Shown: in pieces, positions 14,975 to 24,552 of the stretch
Layout: each line of letters begins with the position of its first letter
Position numbering within the stretch: position 1 is the first letter of the stretch
Assembly (NCBI RefSeq): GCF_024609785.1
Contig: NZ_JANHJQ010000008.1
Location: 117,723 to 181,722 of the forward strand
Source: Pseudalkalibacillus decolorationis
Lineage (GTDB): Bacteria > Bacillota > Bacilli > Bacillales > Fictibacillaceae
DNA length: 64,000 bases
Direction: 5' to 3'
Translations under genes and position numbers: made by a program
The notes under the pieces: generated by a model
What the model was told of the DNA's origin: nothing
The model's database searches: none
What the model saw: the letters and a program-made list of their open reading frames with translations, nothing else

Positions 14975-17971
14975 CTATGAAACTTTTAACTTAATAGGAA
15001 TTCGCAGATCCATATCGAGTTCGAAAGTTCCGTATGGATTGACATGATGATAAAACAAAGGTGTTAATCCCCTGAAATCTTCGGGAGTCATTTTTTTCAA
15101 CCAATATTGGTTGTTGTCATAAAGGATTTCTTGGACCATTAAGGTATTCATATAGACTAAGCAATTTTGCAACAATTGAAGTGATAAGACAGACACTTCT
15201 TGATCTTCTATAGAATTGGAACGAATTTCACTGTTTTTCCCATAAAAAATATAGGTATTCACCGAGTTCCACTGTTCCACTGTATTTAATCCTTCATGGA
15301 TTTCTCTACGAATCTCTTCATAGTGTAAATAATCACATAAAAAGATCGTTTTAATCGCTTTCCCTAATTCACATAAAGCCTGGTAGGTTGGATGTTTTGT
15401 ATCCCTTGTAAATCGCTTTAATATGGATTCGGCAGAAGCAGTGCCCAACCGTAGAGCAGTTGCATACTTAATGATTTGTTCATACTGTTGTCGAATAAGA
15501 TCCCAGTTAATCGGTCTACTTAAGACCGGTTGCAAGTGAGGATATTCCTCATTCATTCCGGCTTCTGGACGATATAACTTTTGAGAACCGATATTTTTAA
15601 AGCGTGGCATCAGTTTAAAACCAAGTAAATGACAAAAAGCAAAAGCAACGACACTTTGTCCATGCGTGTCGACATAATTACGGTCTACTTCCATGTCTGT
15701 ACAGTGACGAAGAACCCCTTCCATCATAGCTGCCACTTCCGAAGAAAGGCAGGACTTTAGCTGAGAATAAATACAAGCTGACTTTCGATCTGTATGCCAA
15801 TAGATCATAACTCCATGTCTCTTATAACGAGGATGCCATTCGGAAAGCAGATTCTGATCCCACGATCCAAAATGTTTTGAATCGGAAGCACATGCAGTGG
15901 TAGCTTCTCCCCATACTTCTTTCATTCGATTGTAGATGATATGGTTGGTAACCTCAGCATTGGCTTTTCGTAAATGATCTTTATGAATAAATTTTTGACG
16001 GATATACCGAAGTTCTCGATAACTATCTAGGTGGTTTCCAGCAGAAACAGTTTTCAAACCTGTATTCGTTCCTAATCCAAATAAACTTAGAATGAGCCGT
16101 CGTTGGGTAGTTTCTCGATCTAAAATCTCTCGATCAGCTGTGGTTTTAAAGTTTTTGGTAAACTCCGTGTGAAAATCTGTTTCTTTTAGTAAATCCAATA
16201 GGTTAATATCGGACCAACGGTTCTTAATCTCCTGTTTAATCCCCGTAACATGTTGGGGTTCGGGTTGTTTTTCAAGTGGAGTGACTCGAATCCATCCCTT
16301 GTTATTTCTAGTAGTAATCGCCACTTTTTCATTACTTTGATCCTCTAACCCTTGATTCAGTAAATGAAGTTTATCTTTCATCAACTGTATAATATCTTCG
16401 ATAAAAGGCTCTACATCAAGAGATGCCTTCAGTGCTTGAAAATATTCTTCCTTGTGCTCTTCAAAATCTTGAGGGAGATCTTCATCAGGGTTTCGAAATC
16501 GATCAGCGCCCTCAATCCAAATTTCTTTACAACGAAGTCGAGTGCGAAGCGATTGTATCACACCAATTTCATAATTGATTCGATTTACTCTTTCTATCCC
16601 TTTGCTGTCTGTTTCGATAATGACGTCTTTCCATTTCGGCTGAATTACGCCTTCAATAGGAACTTCATCTCCAGCGGCAAAATAACGTTGCCCACTTTCT
16701 TCATATTCTCGAATGAGTTGGATGGCTTCAATAATCGGCTGATGAAATTGATTATTTGAGCGAAAAGTAAGGTTTTTTAAAATTTTAGAAAGGGACTTCC
16801 GATAATGTCCCTGATAAGAAGAGTACATTTTCGTATATATTTTTTCTTTGTAATCCCGGTTATTGTTTGTCATGTCCTTAATAATATCTCGAATCATATC
16901 AGAGCCAACAATAGGAAATAGAGTATCTTGAATGACTCCTTCTGGGTGATCTACGGTCGCTTTTAATAAACTGACAATATGTTTATTTTTCCCTTGGACT
17001 TTTTCTAATTCTTCTACTGCTTCCTTTCGAGTTGTATTCTTGGCTTTATTTCCGAACTTAAGCGTAATTTCATCCAATAAATCAGCTAAGTAATCAATGA
17101 CTTCTCTATGACGATGTGAAAATAAGATGGCAAGTAGGGTATAGCGAATGGGTGCCGGGTGTGCACGCAATTCCGTTACGGTCTCCGTAGCTGCACGAAG
17201 GAGATATTTCTTAACTAATTTCGGAGGCAAATGATGAAATAATCTTAGAGGAATGTGTAGATGCCTAATCGCTAACAGTTTTTTAACTTCCGTTTCCATG
17301 GTGCTTACACTTGGTTTATGAGGAGAAGATAAAAGCTGACGAAAAGTTAAAATATCGGATTCCATTTCCTCATGAAGTTCTTCTTCAAAACCTTCTTCCG
17401 ATTCCTCATCAGCATGAGATTCCAGTAATACATCTAGTCGAGAACAAGTCCTAGGAGACAGCTGCTGATAAGTCGATTTATACAATTTTTTCTCAAAAGT
17501 GTCTATGGCAGAATCGATTATTCTCTTCAAACTTCCAATTGTGGGAGGTTCGATTTTCCACTTGCGAAATAGGCTATATGCCTGATTTTTTAAATAGTCG
17601 GTATCATGTGTAAACTGAACTTGTTCGTTTAACCACTCTGTCAAAAGATCGTTGTCTTTTGCCGTAAGTTCTCGAAAACCGAAGAATTCCCTAATTTGTT
17701 TTCGATGATACGTAAAGTTTCTTTCATCTGTGCCCCAACGATATTCCTCAAAGAGCGTTGGAGATAATTCCAATTGATGTGCAATAAATTCAACGACCAC
17801 TTTGGGAATATCCTGTTTTTTTGCAGGAAATCTAGCCTCTTGTTGAAAATACTTTAATAACACTGTAAATCCTAAACGGCTTGCCCCTGTTTTATTTCCA
17901 ATCAGCTTTCTTTCAATTGGTACTACGGCAAAATGTTCTAGAAGCTCAACTTCATTCCAATTTCGTTTCAT
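14975..17971 (-). CDS. tnpA: Tn3-family transposase TnpA
   Basis: A 998-residue replicative transposase, full length for the family. The N-terminal DNA-binding region (about 1-200) is DUF4158-like. The C-terminal catalytic domain shows the DDE triad as D697 ([12 protein letters not shown]), D768 (NYVDTHGQS) and, by position, E899 (GLNTVEQWN). AGGGGAAG precedes the ATG. The gene starts about 70 bases inside the right terminal repeat and ends at its own terminator. It appears intact, so the element may still be mobile. Confidence 0.95.
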   Translation of the reverse strand: MKRNWNEVELLEHFAVVPIERKLIGNKTGASRLGFTVLLKYFQQEARFPAKKQDIPKVVVEFIAHQLELSPTLFEEYRWGTDERNFTYHRKQIREFFGFRELTAKDNDLLTEWLNEQVQFTHDTDYLKNQAYSLFRKWKIEPPTIGSLKRIIDSAIDTFEKKLYKSTYQQLSPRTCSRLDVLLESHADEESEEGFEEELHEEMESDILTFRQLLSSPHKPSVSTMETEVKKLLAIRHLHIPLRLFHHLPPKLVKKYLLRAATETVTELRAHPAPIRYTLLAILFSHRHREVIDYLADLLDEITLKFGNKAKNTTRKEAVEELEKVQGKNKHIVSLLKATVDHPEGVIQDTLFPIVGSDMIRDIIKDMTNNNRDYKEKIYTKMYSSYQGHYRKSLSKILKNLTFRSNNQFHQPIIEAIQLIREYEESGQRYFAAGDEVPIEGVIQPKWKDVIIETDSKGIERVNRINYEIGVIQSLRTRLRCKEIWIEGADRFRNPDEDLPQDFEEHKEEYFQALKASLDVEPFIEDIIQLMKDKLHLLNQGLEDQSNEKVAITTRNNKGWIRVTPLEKQPEPQHVTGIKQEIKNRWSDINLLDLLKETDFHTEFTKNFKTTADREILDRETTQRRLILSLFGLGTNTGLKTVSAGNHLDSYRELRYIRQKFIHKDHLRKANAEVTNHIIYNRMKEVWGEATTACASDSKHFGSWDQNLLSEWHPRYKRHGVMIYWHTDRKSACIYSQLKSCLSSEVAAMMEGVLRHCTDMEVDRNYVDTHGQSVVAFAFCHLLGFKLMPRFKNIGSQKLYRPEAGMNEEYPHLQPVLSRPINWDLIRQQYEQIIKYATALRLGTASAESILKRFTRDTKHPTYQALCELGKAIKTIFLCDYLHYEEIRREIHEGLNTVEQWNSVNTYIFYGKNSEIRSNSIEDQEVSVLSLQLLQNCLVYMNTLMVQEILYDNNQYWLKKMTPEDFRGLTPLFYHHVNPYGTFELDMDLRIPIKLKVS

Positions 17972-18042
17972 AAATTCTCTTCCCCTAATCTTAAAATAGT
18001 TACTAATTTGAGTGTAATCTATTGACTAGAGGATGAAAACAA

Positions 18043-18080
18043 TACTTTGCGGTCTAGAGCAGCTACCCTGTCACTAAGCC
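18043..18080. repeat. Right terminal inverted repeat of the Tn3-family element
   Basis: The reverse complement starts GGCTTAGTGACAGGGTAGCT and ends GACCGCAAAGTA, 35/38 identical to the left repeat at 9264-9301. It is followed by the TTTAT duplication. Confidence 0.9.
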
Positions 18081-18140
18081 TTTATGGCCATGCTAACCGT
18101 AAAAGAATTGGATGAGGCAAAGTTTTCAGATATTAAATAA
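18081..18140 (+). pseudogene. Lrp/AsnC-family regulator remnant, right part
   Basis: It continues the frame broken at 9263: TTT ATG GCC ATG CTA... gives FMAMLTVKELDEAKFSDIK and then a stop at 18138. Joined to the left part it restores the RAM-domain segment GRACFMAMLTVKELDEA. The usual last 25 or so residues are missing. Confidence 0.75.
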
Positions 18141-18177
18141 GGCGCTTCTCCTCAATACGAGTAAACGCCATGTTAAG

Positions 18178-18729
18178 TCATCCACCATTATTTATATAGT
18201 AGACCAGGTTATCTGTCCATTCACCGAACTCGTAAATGAATCCTTTTCTGGTACATTCGTACTTCATACCAACACTTTCTGCTAGGTTGATTGATGCGAT
18301 GTTATCAACATTGATATGAGCTTCGATCCGGTGAAAGTTCAACTGTCGAAACGCTAATTCAAGTGCCCCATTTAGGGACTCTTTACCATACCCCTGCCTC
18401 CAAAATTGATTGTGGATCGTATAACCGATCCTTCCCCATTGAAAATCATATCTTATCAGCGTAGAAATATCGACAGATCCCAGATGATCGCCATCTTTTT
18501 TATGGAAAACACCGAAAATGTAGTCTCTATCACTTAAAGCCGATTGCTGATGATTTTCTACCATGGCGATAAACCATTGCTCTGTACATTCACTCATGTC
18601 ACTTTTACCATTATCATACTTATATTGTGATGGTAGTCTATTTTCATGCTGGGTCAACCAATTTTGATAGTCTTCTGTTTCTAATGGCTTTATGATTAGC
18701 CTCGGCGTTTCTATTTCAAGCTTTTTCAC
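18178..18729 (-). CDS. GNAT acetyltransferase, RimJ/RimL type
   Basis: A 183-residue acetyltransferase with the RimJ/RimL opening ETPRLIIKPLETEDYQNWL and acetyl-CoA loop FWRQGYGKESLNGALELAF, followed by HRIEAHINVDNIASINLAES. This group acetylates protein N-termini, peptides or antibiotics. The GTG start shares one base with the stop of the nucleotidyltransferase gene, so it is last in a four-gene operon with two further small-molecule-modifying enzymes. Confidence 0.88.
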   Translation of the reverse strand: MKKLEIETPRLIIKPLETEDYQNWLTQHENRLPSQYKYDNGKSDMSECTEQWFIAMVENHQQSALSDRDYIFGVFHKKDGDHLGSVDISTLIRYDFQWGRIGYTIHNQFWRQGYGKESLNGALELAFRQLNFHRIEAHINVDNIASINLAESVGMKYECTRKGFIYEFGEWTDNLVYYINNGG

Positions 18730-19532
18730 TATGGAAGCACCTTCTTCTTGAAGTTATCGTTATGTACAAAATAGTCTCGGAATAGCAAAAGCTCTTTACG
18801 GTTAAAGTCCTCAGCTAGCTTTTCACTTCTATAACCTTCTAAAGCTTTTCGGATCGTTCTATGAAACTCCTTTGGCAGATAGTTCAATCCCCATGTGCCT
18901 GTTTCTTCTTTGGAGGAAATGACTCCTTCTTTTACAAACCAGTAGACTCTCAAAATATTAAGAATACTATAGATCGGTTTCTGTTCGATCGATTCGAGAC
19001 AATCCTGATAGTCCTCCATGATCGAGTCGATATAGTCAGCACGTGGGACCGAGGGGAGTACTTCTTTAATCGGCTTTCCGTGTAAACAAATCCCCCGCTC
19101 TCTTGTTATTGTAAGATGAGCAGCTAAATCAGGGTCTTTCTTATCTTGACTGTTTAATTGGTCATTAACTACTTCGAAGTCTGACTCTAAACAGTCCCGC
19201 CAAAACTCACTGTAATGGAATTCAAACGGACTAGGATGGTTCCAGTTACGTAATTGATCTATTGATAGAATACTAATTTCGATTGGATATGGGTGCTTCG
19301 AGATCTCCAGAAAGTGCTGAGCCAATTGGTGTTTACTGTCCTTCGACAATGGTGAAGACGTCACAGCTAACAAGTCGATATCACTGCTCTTTGGGTTAAA
19401 ACCGCCGATTGCGAGAGACCCGTGAAGATACACCCCAACCATATCCTCAGCCAACATCCCTTCCAAATCCTTCACGATATCATTTACAAAGCTTCGTATA
19501 GATAGAGGACAGGAACCCCAATCAAAACCCAT
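18729..19532 (-). CDS. Aminoglycoside adenylyltransferase-like nucleotidyltransferase
   Basis: A 267-residue protein with a nucleotidyltransferase domain (YLHGSLAIGGFNPKSSDIDL, giving GS and DxD metal-ligand motifs) and a C-terminal helical DUF4111-type domain as in AadA/ANT(3'')/ANT(9) enzymes. It could adenylylate streptomycin or spectinomycin, but chromosomal homologues in Bacillaceae often have unknown substrates. GGAGGAG precedes the ATG. It lies between a NUDIX and a GNAT gene in one operon. Confidence 0.82.
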   Translation of the reverse strand: MGFDWGSCPLSIRSFVNDIVKDLEGMLAEDMVGVYLHGSLAIGGFNPKSSDIDLLAVTSSPLSKDSKHQLAQHFLEISKHPYPIEISILSIDQLRNWNHPSPFEFHYSEFWRDCLESDFEVVNDQLNSQDKKDPDLAAHLTITRERGICLHGKPIKEVLPSVPRADYIDSIMEDYQDCLESIEQKPIYSILNILRVYWFVKEGVISSKEETGTWGLNYLPKEFHRTIRKALEGYRSEKLAEDFNRKELLLFRDYFVHNDNFKKKVLP

Positions 19533-19551
19533 GTTATCTCCTCCATTTAAA

Positions 19552-20004
19552 TTACCTTTTCAATTCATTAAGATATGGCTCTATGTAACTACGATACTCT
19601 TCGGAAATTCCTTCGGGCAGATGATCGGTGCTAAAGTATTTAAGCGCTAATGATTCAGTTTTATCGATTGTGATGCTTCTTTCAACATCGCTTGTAACAT
19701 ATACAGCTGTTACAGAGAAAAGTTCATCCCCATTTGAAACCTTGAAATAATATTCTGGTCCGGAAAATACACTTAGTAATCGCAATTCCCCAATTTCAAG
19801 ACCGGTCTCTTCCTTCACCTCTCTTTTCGCTGTATCCTCCAAGCTTTCCCCTAATTCCATCAATCCTCCTGGCAAGCCCCAGTCTCCATCCGTTCGATGC
19901 TGCAATAACAACTCGTTTTGTTCGTTCAAAATCAAAACGACTGAACCAGTCAGAATCAAAGGTCTGTGTCCGACTAGTTTCCTAAGTTCCTTAACATAAT
20001 CCAT
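19552..20004 (-). CDS. NUDIX hydrolase
   Basis: A 150-residue hydrolase with a complete Nudix box, GGLMELGESLEDTAKREVKE then ETGLEIGEL. The preceding WGLP motif is typical of ADP-ribose or nucleoside-diphosphate-linked substrates. The ATG at 20004 is chosen because CTCGGAGG lies 6 bases upstream; an upstream in-frame ATG lacks this. Immediately downstream of a GNAT gene (20 bases) and 19 bases before the nucleotidyltransferase gene. Confidence 0.9.
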   Translation of the reverse strand: MDYVKELRKLVGHRPLILTGSVVLILNEQNELLLQHRTDGDWGLPGGLMELGESLEDTAKREVKEETGLEIGELRLLSVFSGPEYYFKVSNGDELFSVTAVYVTSDVERSITIDKTESLALKYFSTDHLPEGISEEYRSYIEPYLNELKR

Positions 20005-20024
20005 TAAAACCTCCGAGAGATTCA

Positions 20025-20489
20025 CTATAGATGCATTTTCATTCCTTCATGTGAAGCAGTAAAGCCTAAACGTTCATAAAATCGGATGGAGTCATGACGC
20101 TTTTTATCTGTTGTCAGTTGAATGAGATGACACCCCCGTTCTTCGGCACGGTTGATCGCCCATCGGATCAGTTCGCTGCCTACACCTTCCCCACGTATAG
20201 AAGAATTAGTCCGAACTCCTTCGACGGTAGCTCTCCAGCCACCTTGATACGTAATATGGGGAGTGAATGTCACCTGTTGAACGCCTACTACTTCTTCATC
20301 TTTACAAGCTACAATCAATTCAATATTTGGATCAGAGGCAATCGCATGAAAAGCAGAATGATAGCTGTCTGGAAGCGGGTATTCATACCGCTCCCTCTTG
20401 CTTCCTAAGTCATCATCAGAAAGCATATGTACAATTTTATCAAGATCCTTTTCCGTTGCGATTCGAAAGGAAAGTTGTTTTTTTTCCAT
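20025..20489 (-). CDS. GNAT-family N-acetyltransferase
   Basis: A 154-residue acetyltransferase. The acetyl-CoA loop is NSSIRGEGVGSELIRWAINR and the C-terminal part reads QLTTDKKRHDSIRFYERLGF, a pattern common in MarR-associated and aminoglycoside-type GNATs. ATGGGGAAAAG precedes the ATG. First gene of the operon with the NUDIX, nucleotidyltransferase and RimJ-like genes, which points to a co-regulated set of small-molecule-modifying enzymes. Confidence 0.88.
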   Translation of the reverse strand: MEKKQLSFRIATEKDLDKIVHMLSDDDLGSKRERYEYPLPDSYHSAFHAIASDPNIELIVACKDEEVVGVQQVTFTPHITYQGGWRATVEGVRTNSSIRGEGVGSELIRWAINRAEERGCHLIQLTTDKKRHDSIRFYERLGFTASHEGMKMHL

Positions 20490-20663
20490 ATCTTTTCCCC
20501 ATTTCTATTTTTTTCACGGGCTACTTTTTCTTAGAATTAACCCGCTCATCCCCTCTTTTAAAATTACCTGTTGCCTTTGCCATAATCAGTTGCTCATCCT
20601 TCTCAGTCGATGCTTGATTTATTTTGCTTAGATGTTGTGGAAAAGTTTAAGTTCCAAGTATAC

Positions 20664-20717
20664 GTGCAACTTTGCCGATCGCCTGCGCAAGGCTTGGCTC
20701 TAGACAAGTTTTCTTTA
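20664..20717. repeat. Family A repeat, partial inverted copy
   Basis: GTGCAACTTTGCCGATCGCC then GCGCAAGGCTTGGCTCTAGACAAGTTTTCTTTA corresponds to the left half of the family A repeat in reverse. The ACTATAGAAAGTATTTTTATACTTTC half is missing. Confidence 0.7.
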
Positions 20718-20746
20718 AATGCACTGTCTTGGTTGTTTCAAATCTT

Positions 20747-21229
20747 CTAATACACTTCCTTGCCCTGGCGTTTAAACATTCTAAAGTAGAATGATGAGGC
20801 AAATGTAAAACTCAAAATACCACACACAATAAATGTCGTCGTCAGGGCTTTACCACCATTTGTCGGTGAATTCGATATCAAGCCGCTTACGATCAATAGC
20901 AGTATCCCTAGTCCTGAACAAAAAACAGAAAGCTTTATATGGTTGCTCCTTAACAATTTGTATCCAGACAGGAAGGTTAAATATACCAAACTGATGACCA
21001 TTAAAACTGGAAAAACAGGATTGAATTTTGCCGAATACACGAAGAAATCAAGCTCTGTGATGTCACTTGTGCCGTTCACTTCTCCATTTACCATTTTGGA
21101 AAAAGGGGTTGAATACTTCCATTCCCACGGATCACCTAAAAGCTCACTTCCTTCATACCATGCACCGAATGTTGATAGAAATAGGAGCAGTACAGCCAGC
21201 CCCATTTGAGTCAAATATCTTACGGACAT
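20747..21229 (-). CDS. YjdJ-like (DUF4306) membrane protein
   Basis: A 160-residue protein with an N-terminal signal-anchor, the conserved segment STFGAWYEGSELLGDPWEWK, and three further membrane helices (about 72-90, 102-120 and 132-150). It strongly resembles B. subtilis YjdJ. Function is unknown. Monocistronic, with a partial family A repeat downstream. Confidence 0.85.
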   Translation of the reverse strand: MSVRYLTQMGLAVLLLFLSTFGAWYEGSELLGDPWEWKYSTPFSKMVNGEVNGTSDITELDFFVYSAKFNPVFPVLMVISLVYLTFLSGYKLLRSNHIKLSVFCSGLGILLLIVSGLISNSPTNGGKALTTTFIVCGILSFTFASSFYFRMFKRQGKEVY

Positions 21230-21266
21230 TCCATCACCTCCAAAATATTCCTCCTTTATCAGAATA

Positions 21267-21731
21267 TCATATTTTTACAGACAGACTCCATACATCTTCT
21301 CCTCCAAATGCATCCCCTGTAGGTTGAAAACCAACACTCTCATACAATTTACAAGCTATCTCATTGTTTTTCAGAACAGTAAGCTGAATTTTTTCGCATT
21401 GGGGAGACCTCTGGACAATCCAATGAATCATTTCTGTTATTGCTGCTTTACCATATGCCTTCCCTTGGTGGCTCTCATCAATAATGAAACCGTTGATCCA
21501 GTACATGTCTGTTGTATCTTCCACATAAGCATGCATTATAAAACCGACCATTTCTTGATCATCATAAATGGCGAAGGGCAGATACGATACATTTTCACCA
21601 TCGGGCTTTATGTATACTTTAGCAATCGATACAGCTACAGATGGTACGAAGTCTTTTTGTTCTTCCTTGACCCTCAAAGTTAAAGCCTCTTCCCAATTTT
21701 CTCTCGTCACGGCTTTCAGTTGAACTGTCAT
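21267..21731 (-). CDS. GNAT acetyltransferase, Spermine/spermidine-like (BltD type)
   Basis: About 154 residues. It opens VQLKAVTRENWEEALTLRV and has an acetyl-CoA loop DESHQGKAYGKAAITEMIHW. The C-terminal ENNEIACKLYESVGF-like stretch (NNEIACKLYESVGF) is close in layout to the spermidine acetyltransferase BltD/PaiA group. The second of two adjacent starts (21731) is better spaced from GAGGGAAG. A polyamine substrate is an inference. Confidence 0.82.
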   Translation of the reverse strand: MTVQLKAVTRENWEEALTLRVKEEQKDFVPSVAVSIAKVYIKPDGENVSYLPFAIYDDQEMVGFIMHAYVEDTTDMYWINGFIIDESHQGKAYGKAAITEMIHWIVQRSPQCEKIQLTVLKNNEIACKLYESVGFQPTGDAFGGEDVWSLSVKI

Positions 21732-21774
21732 CAAGCTTCCCTCATTTTTAATAGTATAATGTTCCAGTTCTTTA

Positions 21775-22866
21775 TTATTTCTTTAATCCGGATCCACATA
21801 AGGACATGATTACTACTTCGTTCTCTTTTACAACTTTGGATTGATGTTCTTTGTAAGCGGCGTATGTGGCGGCGGTAGTAGGTTCTACATAAAATCCTTT
21901 TTGTGCAAGTTCCCTTCTGGCGCTTTCGATGTTTGCTTCAGGTGCAGTAATGATTGTCCCATTGGTTTCTTTAATAGCCGAAAGAACTTGTTCACCCCTA
22001 GCTGGATTTGCAATCGCAATGCCTTCAGCTTGTGTCCCGATATTTGTGATAGGTTCCATACGAGCTTGACAATGATATGCTCTCGTAATCGGTGCGCATG
22101 GTTCGGCTTGAACACCAATGATCCTTGGAAGCTTACTTATTACGCCAGCATCCTTCAAGTTTTTAAAACCAATAAAGGCACCTAACAGAAGGGTTCCGTT
22201 ACCGACTGGTAGAATCAAAGAATCTGGAACAGTAAAATTCAACTGCTCCCAAATTTCAAATGCAAAGGTTTTTGTTCCTTCATAAAAGAAAGGATTATAA
22301 ACATGGCTCGCGTAAAATAGTCCCTTACTTTCAACTGCCTCTTTAGCTGCTTGAGCTGTTTCTTCGCGTGTTCCCGAAATCTTATGGACTTCCGCACCAT
22401 GAGCTTTAATTTGAGAAAGTTTTCTCTCCGAAGTTGACTCTGGTACATAAATGTGACAACCGATTTTCGCTCGAGCACAATATCCCGCAATTGAAGTCCC
22501 AGCATTTCCGCTACTATCCGCTACAACCGTTGAAACACCCATTTCCTTGGCTTTGGCTATCAAAACCGCTGCACCTCTGTCTTTAAAAGAACCCGTCGGC
22601 ATCAGATAATCCATTTTCACTAAAATGTTAGGTTCTCGATGATCCAGGCGCACGAGTGGGGTTAGTCCTTCTCCAAGAGTGATCGAAGAATACACCTCAG
22701 AATCTTGAAAAGGTAAAGCTTCTTTATACCTCCACATTGTCGCTTCACGGTTTTTAATCTGATCCTTTGGAAAGGCAATAGGATAGGGCTTTATATTAAA
22801 GATCCCTTGCTCTGGTCTCCATTGGTATGTATTAGGCACATATTCTACACCATTCACTGAATCCAC
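21775..22866 (-). CDS. Threonine synthase-like PLP enzyme
   Basis: A 363-residue fold-type II PLP enzyme. The Schiff-base lysine is in MPTGSFKDRGAAVLIAKAKE and the asparagine loop in DSSGNAGTSIAGYCAR. The glycine-rich phosphate loop is PVGNGTLLLGAF, and the C-terminal SLCGSGLKK is typical of threonine synthases. It lacks the long N-terminal domain of the ThrC2 class. A role in threonine synthesis or in a related beta-replacement is possible; no hom/thrB neighbours are present, so it is probably a paralogue. GTG start, with no strong ribosome site at the right distance. Confidence 0.8.
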   Translation of the reverse strand: MDSVNGVEYVPNTYQWRPEQGIFNIKPYPIAFPKDQIKNREATMWRYKEALPFQDSEVYSSITLGEGLTPLVRLDHREPNILVKMDYLMPTGSFKDRGAAVLIAKAKEMGVSTVVADSSGNAGTSIAGYCARAKIGCHIYVPESTSERKLSQIKAHGAEVHKISGTREETAQAAKEAVESKGLFYASHVYNPFFYEGTKTFAFEIWEQLNFTVPDSLILPVGNGTLLLGAFIGFKNLKDAGVISKLPRIIGVQAEPCAPITRAYHCQARMEPITNIGTQAEGIAIANPARGEQVLSAIKETNGTIITAPEANIESARRELAQKGFYVEPTTAATYAAYKEHQSKVVKENEVVIMSLCGSGLKK

Positions 22867-23086
22867 AAATGTATAATTGATAAGCTATCACTCCAATACG
22901 CTATTTATAAAAGACTTTCTATTTTTATGATACTCCGTCACATTTCATAAAAGAAATCTCTACTGTTTCAATTCGATAAACTGTTAAAATCTCCTGTTAT
23001 TCTACCTATTCACACGTAAAATACGTACTTAATTTCGTGACTTAAAAGCGGGGTTGTTAAAATAAGAAGATTGCGTAAAAATAAAA

Positions 23087-23115
23087 TTGACCGTTCGATC
23101 GGTTAGTATTATAAT
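23087..23115 (+). promoter_or_regulatory. TetR gene promoter with operator in the spacer
   Basis: A TTGACC -35 box (23087-23092) and perfect TATAAT -10 box (23110-23115) are 17 bases apart. The dyad ACCG-TTCGAT-CGGT (23090-23103) covers the -35/spacer, the usual position for TetR autorepression. Confidence 0.75.
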
Positions 23116-23146
23116 GAATTAAATAACGGAATTAGGAGGAACACGT

Positions 23147-23743
23147 ATGTCAGCTAAAAATCAGGATAAACGTCTCGAGAAAGGAATGCAGACAAATACA
23201 AGGATTCTCCATTCTGCTATCGATATCATTTCTGAAAGTGGAATAAGCGGTATTACTGCTTCAAAGTTATCTGTCAGATCGGGTGTGAGTAAAAGTACGA
23301 TATTTCATCACTACAACTCAATCAAAGAAGTTCCTGAGGCGGTATTGGCGTTGATTTTTAGTGACCTGCTTAAACCTCTAGACAGTCAAGAATTTGATGA
23401 TTTAGAAGGATATCTATACTACTTAGGTACCTCAATCATTAATATTCCAAACGAATACCTGAAAATCTATAGATCATTCTTTTCATTTTATAATGAAGCT
23501 ATGTTTATCGAGGCATATCAAGAAACACTAAATAACTATGCAGTAAAATCCAAAAGGCTGATTAGTAAACAAGTTAAAATGTACTCTGATAACCTTGTAT
23601 CAATTGAGGATGCTGATGTGATTTCGCACCTTTTACTTGCTTTATTAGACGGAATTGGGTTACACAGTCTGATCGGTGCTAATCAAGAGGAGTCTATCAA
23701 AGCCTGGGAACTTCAAGTTAAACTGATATGCCGATACTTATAG
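23147..23743 (+). CDS. TetR/AcrR-family regulator
   Basis: A 198-residue repressor with the N-terminal helix-turn-helix ASKLSVRSGVSKSTIFHHYN and a ligand-binding C-terminal domain. TTAGGAGGAACAC precedes the ATG. The nearest downstream same-strand gene encodes a membrane protein at 23922, across a MITE-like repeat, and may be the target. Autoregulation through the dyad in its own promoter is likely. Confidence 0.88.
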   Translation: MSAKNQDKRLEKGMQTNTRILHSAIDIISESGISGITASKLSVRSGVSKSTIFHHYNSIKEVPEAVLALIFSDLLKPLDSQEFDDLEGYLYYLGTSIINIPNEYLKIYRSFFSFYNEAMFIEAYQETLNNYAVKSKRLISKQVKMYSDNLVSIEDADVISHLLLALLDGIGLHSLIGANQEESIKAWELQVKLICRYL

Positions 23744-23748
23744 AGGTT

Positions 23749-23898
23749 GTTCAAAAAGTCCGGTAAAAATAGCTGTCGAATTTCTTCGTTGTTCGATCTC
23801 TCCGGTCCTCACGTATTAATAGCATACGTTCTGGTCCTCGAGATTTTCACGCCTCGAACTTCTCGGCTCTTTTTATCCTCCTTTTTGAACACGCACTT
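23749..23898. repeat. MITE-like intergenic element, complete copy
   Basis: Inverted ends GTTCAAAAAGTCC (23749) and CCTCCTTTTTGAAC (ending 23890), followed by ACGCACTTATA. The interior has further dyads (CTCGAGATTTTCACGCCTCGA). The window's first 106 bases carry the right end of a related element. No coding capacity. Confidence 0.7.
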
Positions 23899-23921
23899 AT
23901 AAATTTTAATGGAGGTATATT

Positions 23922-24476
23922 ATGAAGCCAGTCAAAATCCCACCGTTCCTTCATGAAGTATTTGGCCCAAGATCTACAGTCCTAGAAATAACGGTGACCG
24001 GACTTTTTGCGATTTTTTCAACGGTCATACTTATGGCAGGGACATCCGCTGAATGGCAAGGTTATGGGTTTTATCAAATTGCAGTCGTCATTATCCTCGC
24101 ATTAGATATTAACGGAGGCGTCATTGCAAACTTTACATTATCAACAAACAACCACTACAGAGAAAACGATCGAGCACGTTTGGTTTTTATTGCCCTACAC
24201 ATCCAGCCAATCATTTTAGCTCTCATTCTTCAAAACTTTTTGGTGCCCTGCTTGTTTATATGGGGATATACAATTGTCTCTTCACTTATTGTTAACCAAC
24301 TTTATACACATCCAGCCCAACGAACGATTGGAGCAGTATTTATGGCGTTTGGACTATTGGTTTTAGTGCTATTCTTCATTCAATTGCCAACTTTTTTGAC
24401 GGTTATATTAGCCTTCTATTTAATTAAAGTCTCCTTCAGTTTCGCGGTTAATCATTATGCCCTTAGGGAGGAGTGA
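23922..24476 (+). CDS. Membrane protein of unknown function
   Basis: A 184-residue protein with about five or six membrane helices, for example LEITVTGLFAIFSTVILMAG, and short polar loops. No motif was recognised. TGGAGG precedes the ATG. It lies downstream of the TetR gene in the same direction, separated by the MITE-like repeat, so the gene pair may be TetR-controlled. Confidence 0.75.
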   Translation: MKPVKIPPFLHEVFGPRSTVLEITVTGLFAIFSTVILMAGTSAEWQGYGFYQIAVVIILALDINGGVIANFTLSTNNHYRENDRARLVFIALHIQPIILALILQNFLVPCLFIWGYTIVSSLIVNQLYTHPAQRTIGAVFMAFGLLVLVLFFIQLPTFLTVILAFYLIKVSFSFAVNHYALREE

Positions 24477-24552
24477 TTTGCTTTACCGATTCATTCCTGA
24501 TAAAGTACAAGCGGCTGACCCAAAACAAAGAGGCCACCATTCCTCACCAAGC

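Larger units (their letters stand above)
9264..18080. mobile_element. Tn3-family transposon (TnpA + TnpI type), about 8.8 kb
   Basis: Bounded by 38-base inverted repeats (35/38 identical) that begin GGCTTAGTGACAGGGT and end CGCAAAGTA inwards, and flanked by the 5-base duplication TTTAT (9259-9263 and 18081-18085), the duplication size typical of Tn3 elements. It contains an intact TnpA (14975-17971) reading away from the right end, a TnpI-like tyrosine recombinase, the stub of a second TnpA, a serine-resolvase remnant, and passenger genes (LysR regulator, PLP dehydratase, GC-rich membrane protein). Removing it rejoins an Lrp/AsnC reading frame, which confirms the boundaries. Confidence 0.9.

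Noticed and set aside
16364-16759. 131-codon plus-strand frame inside tnpA
   Set aside because: Lies wholly antisense to the conserved transposase; no family resemblance or ribosome site.
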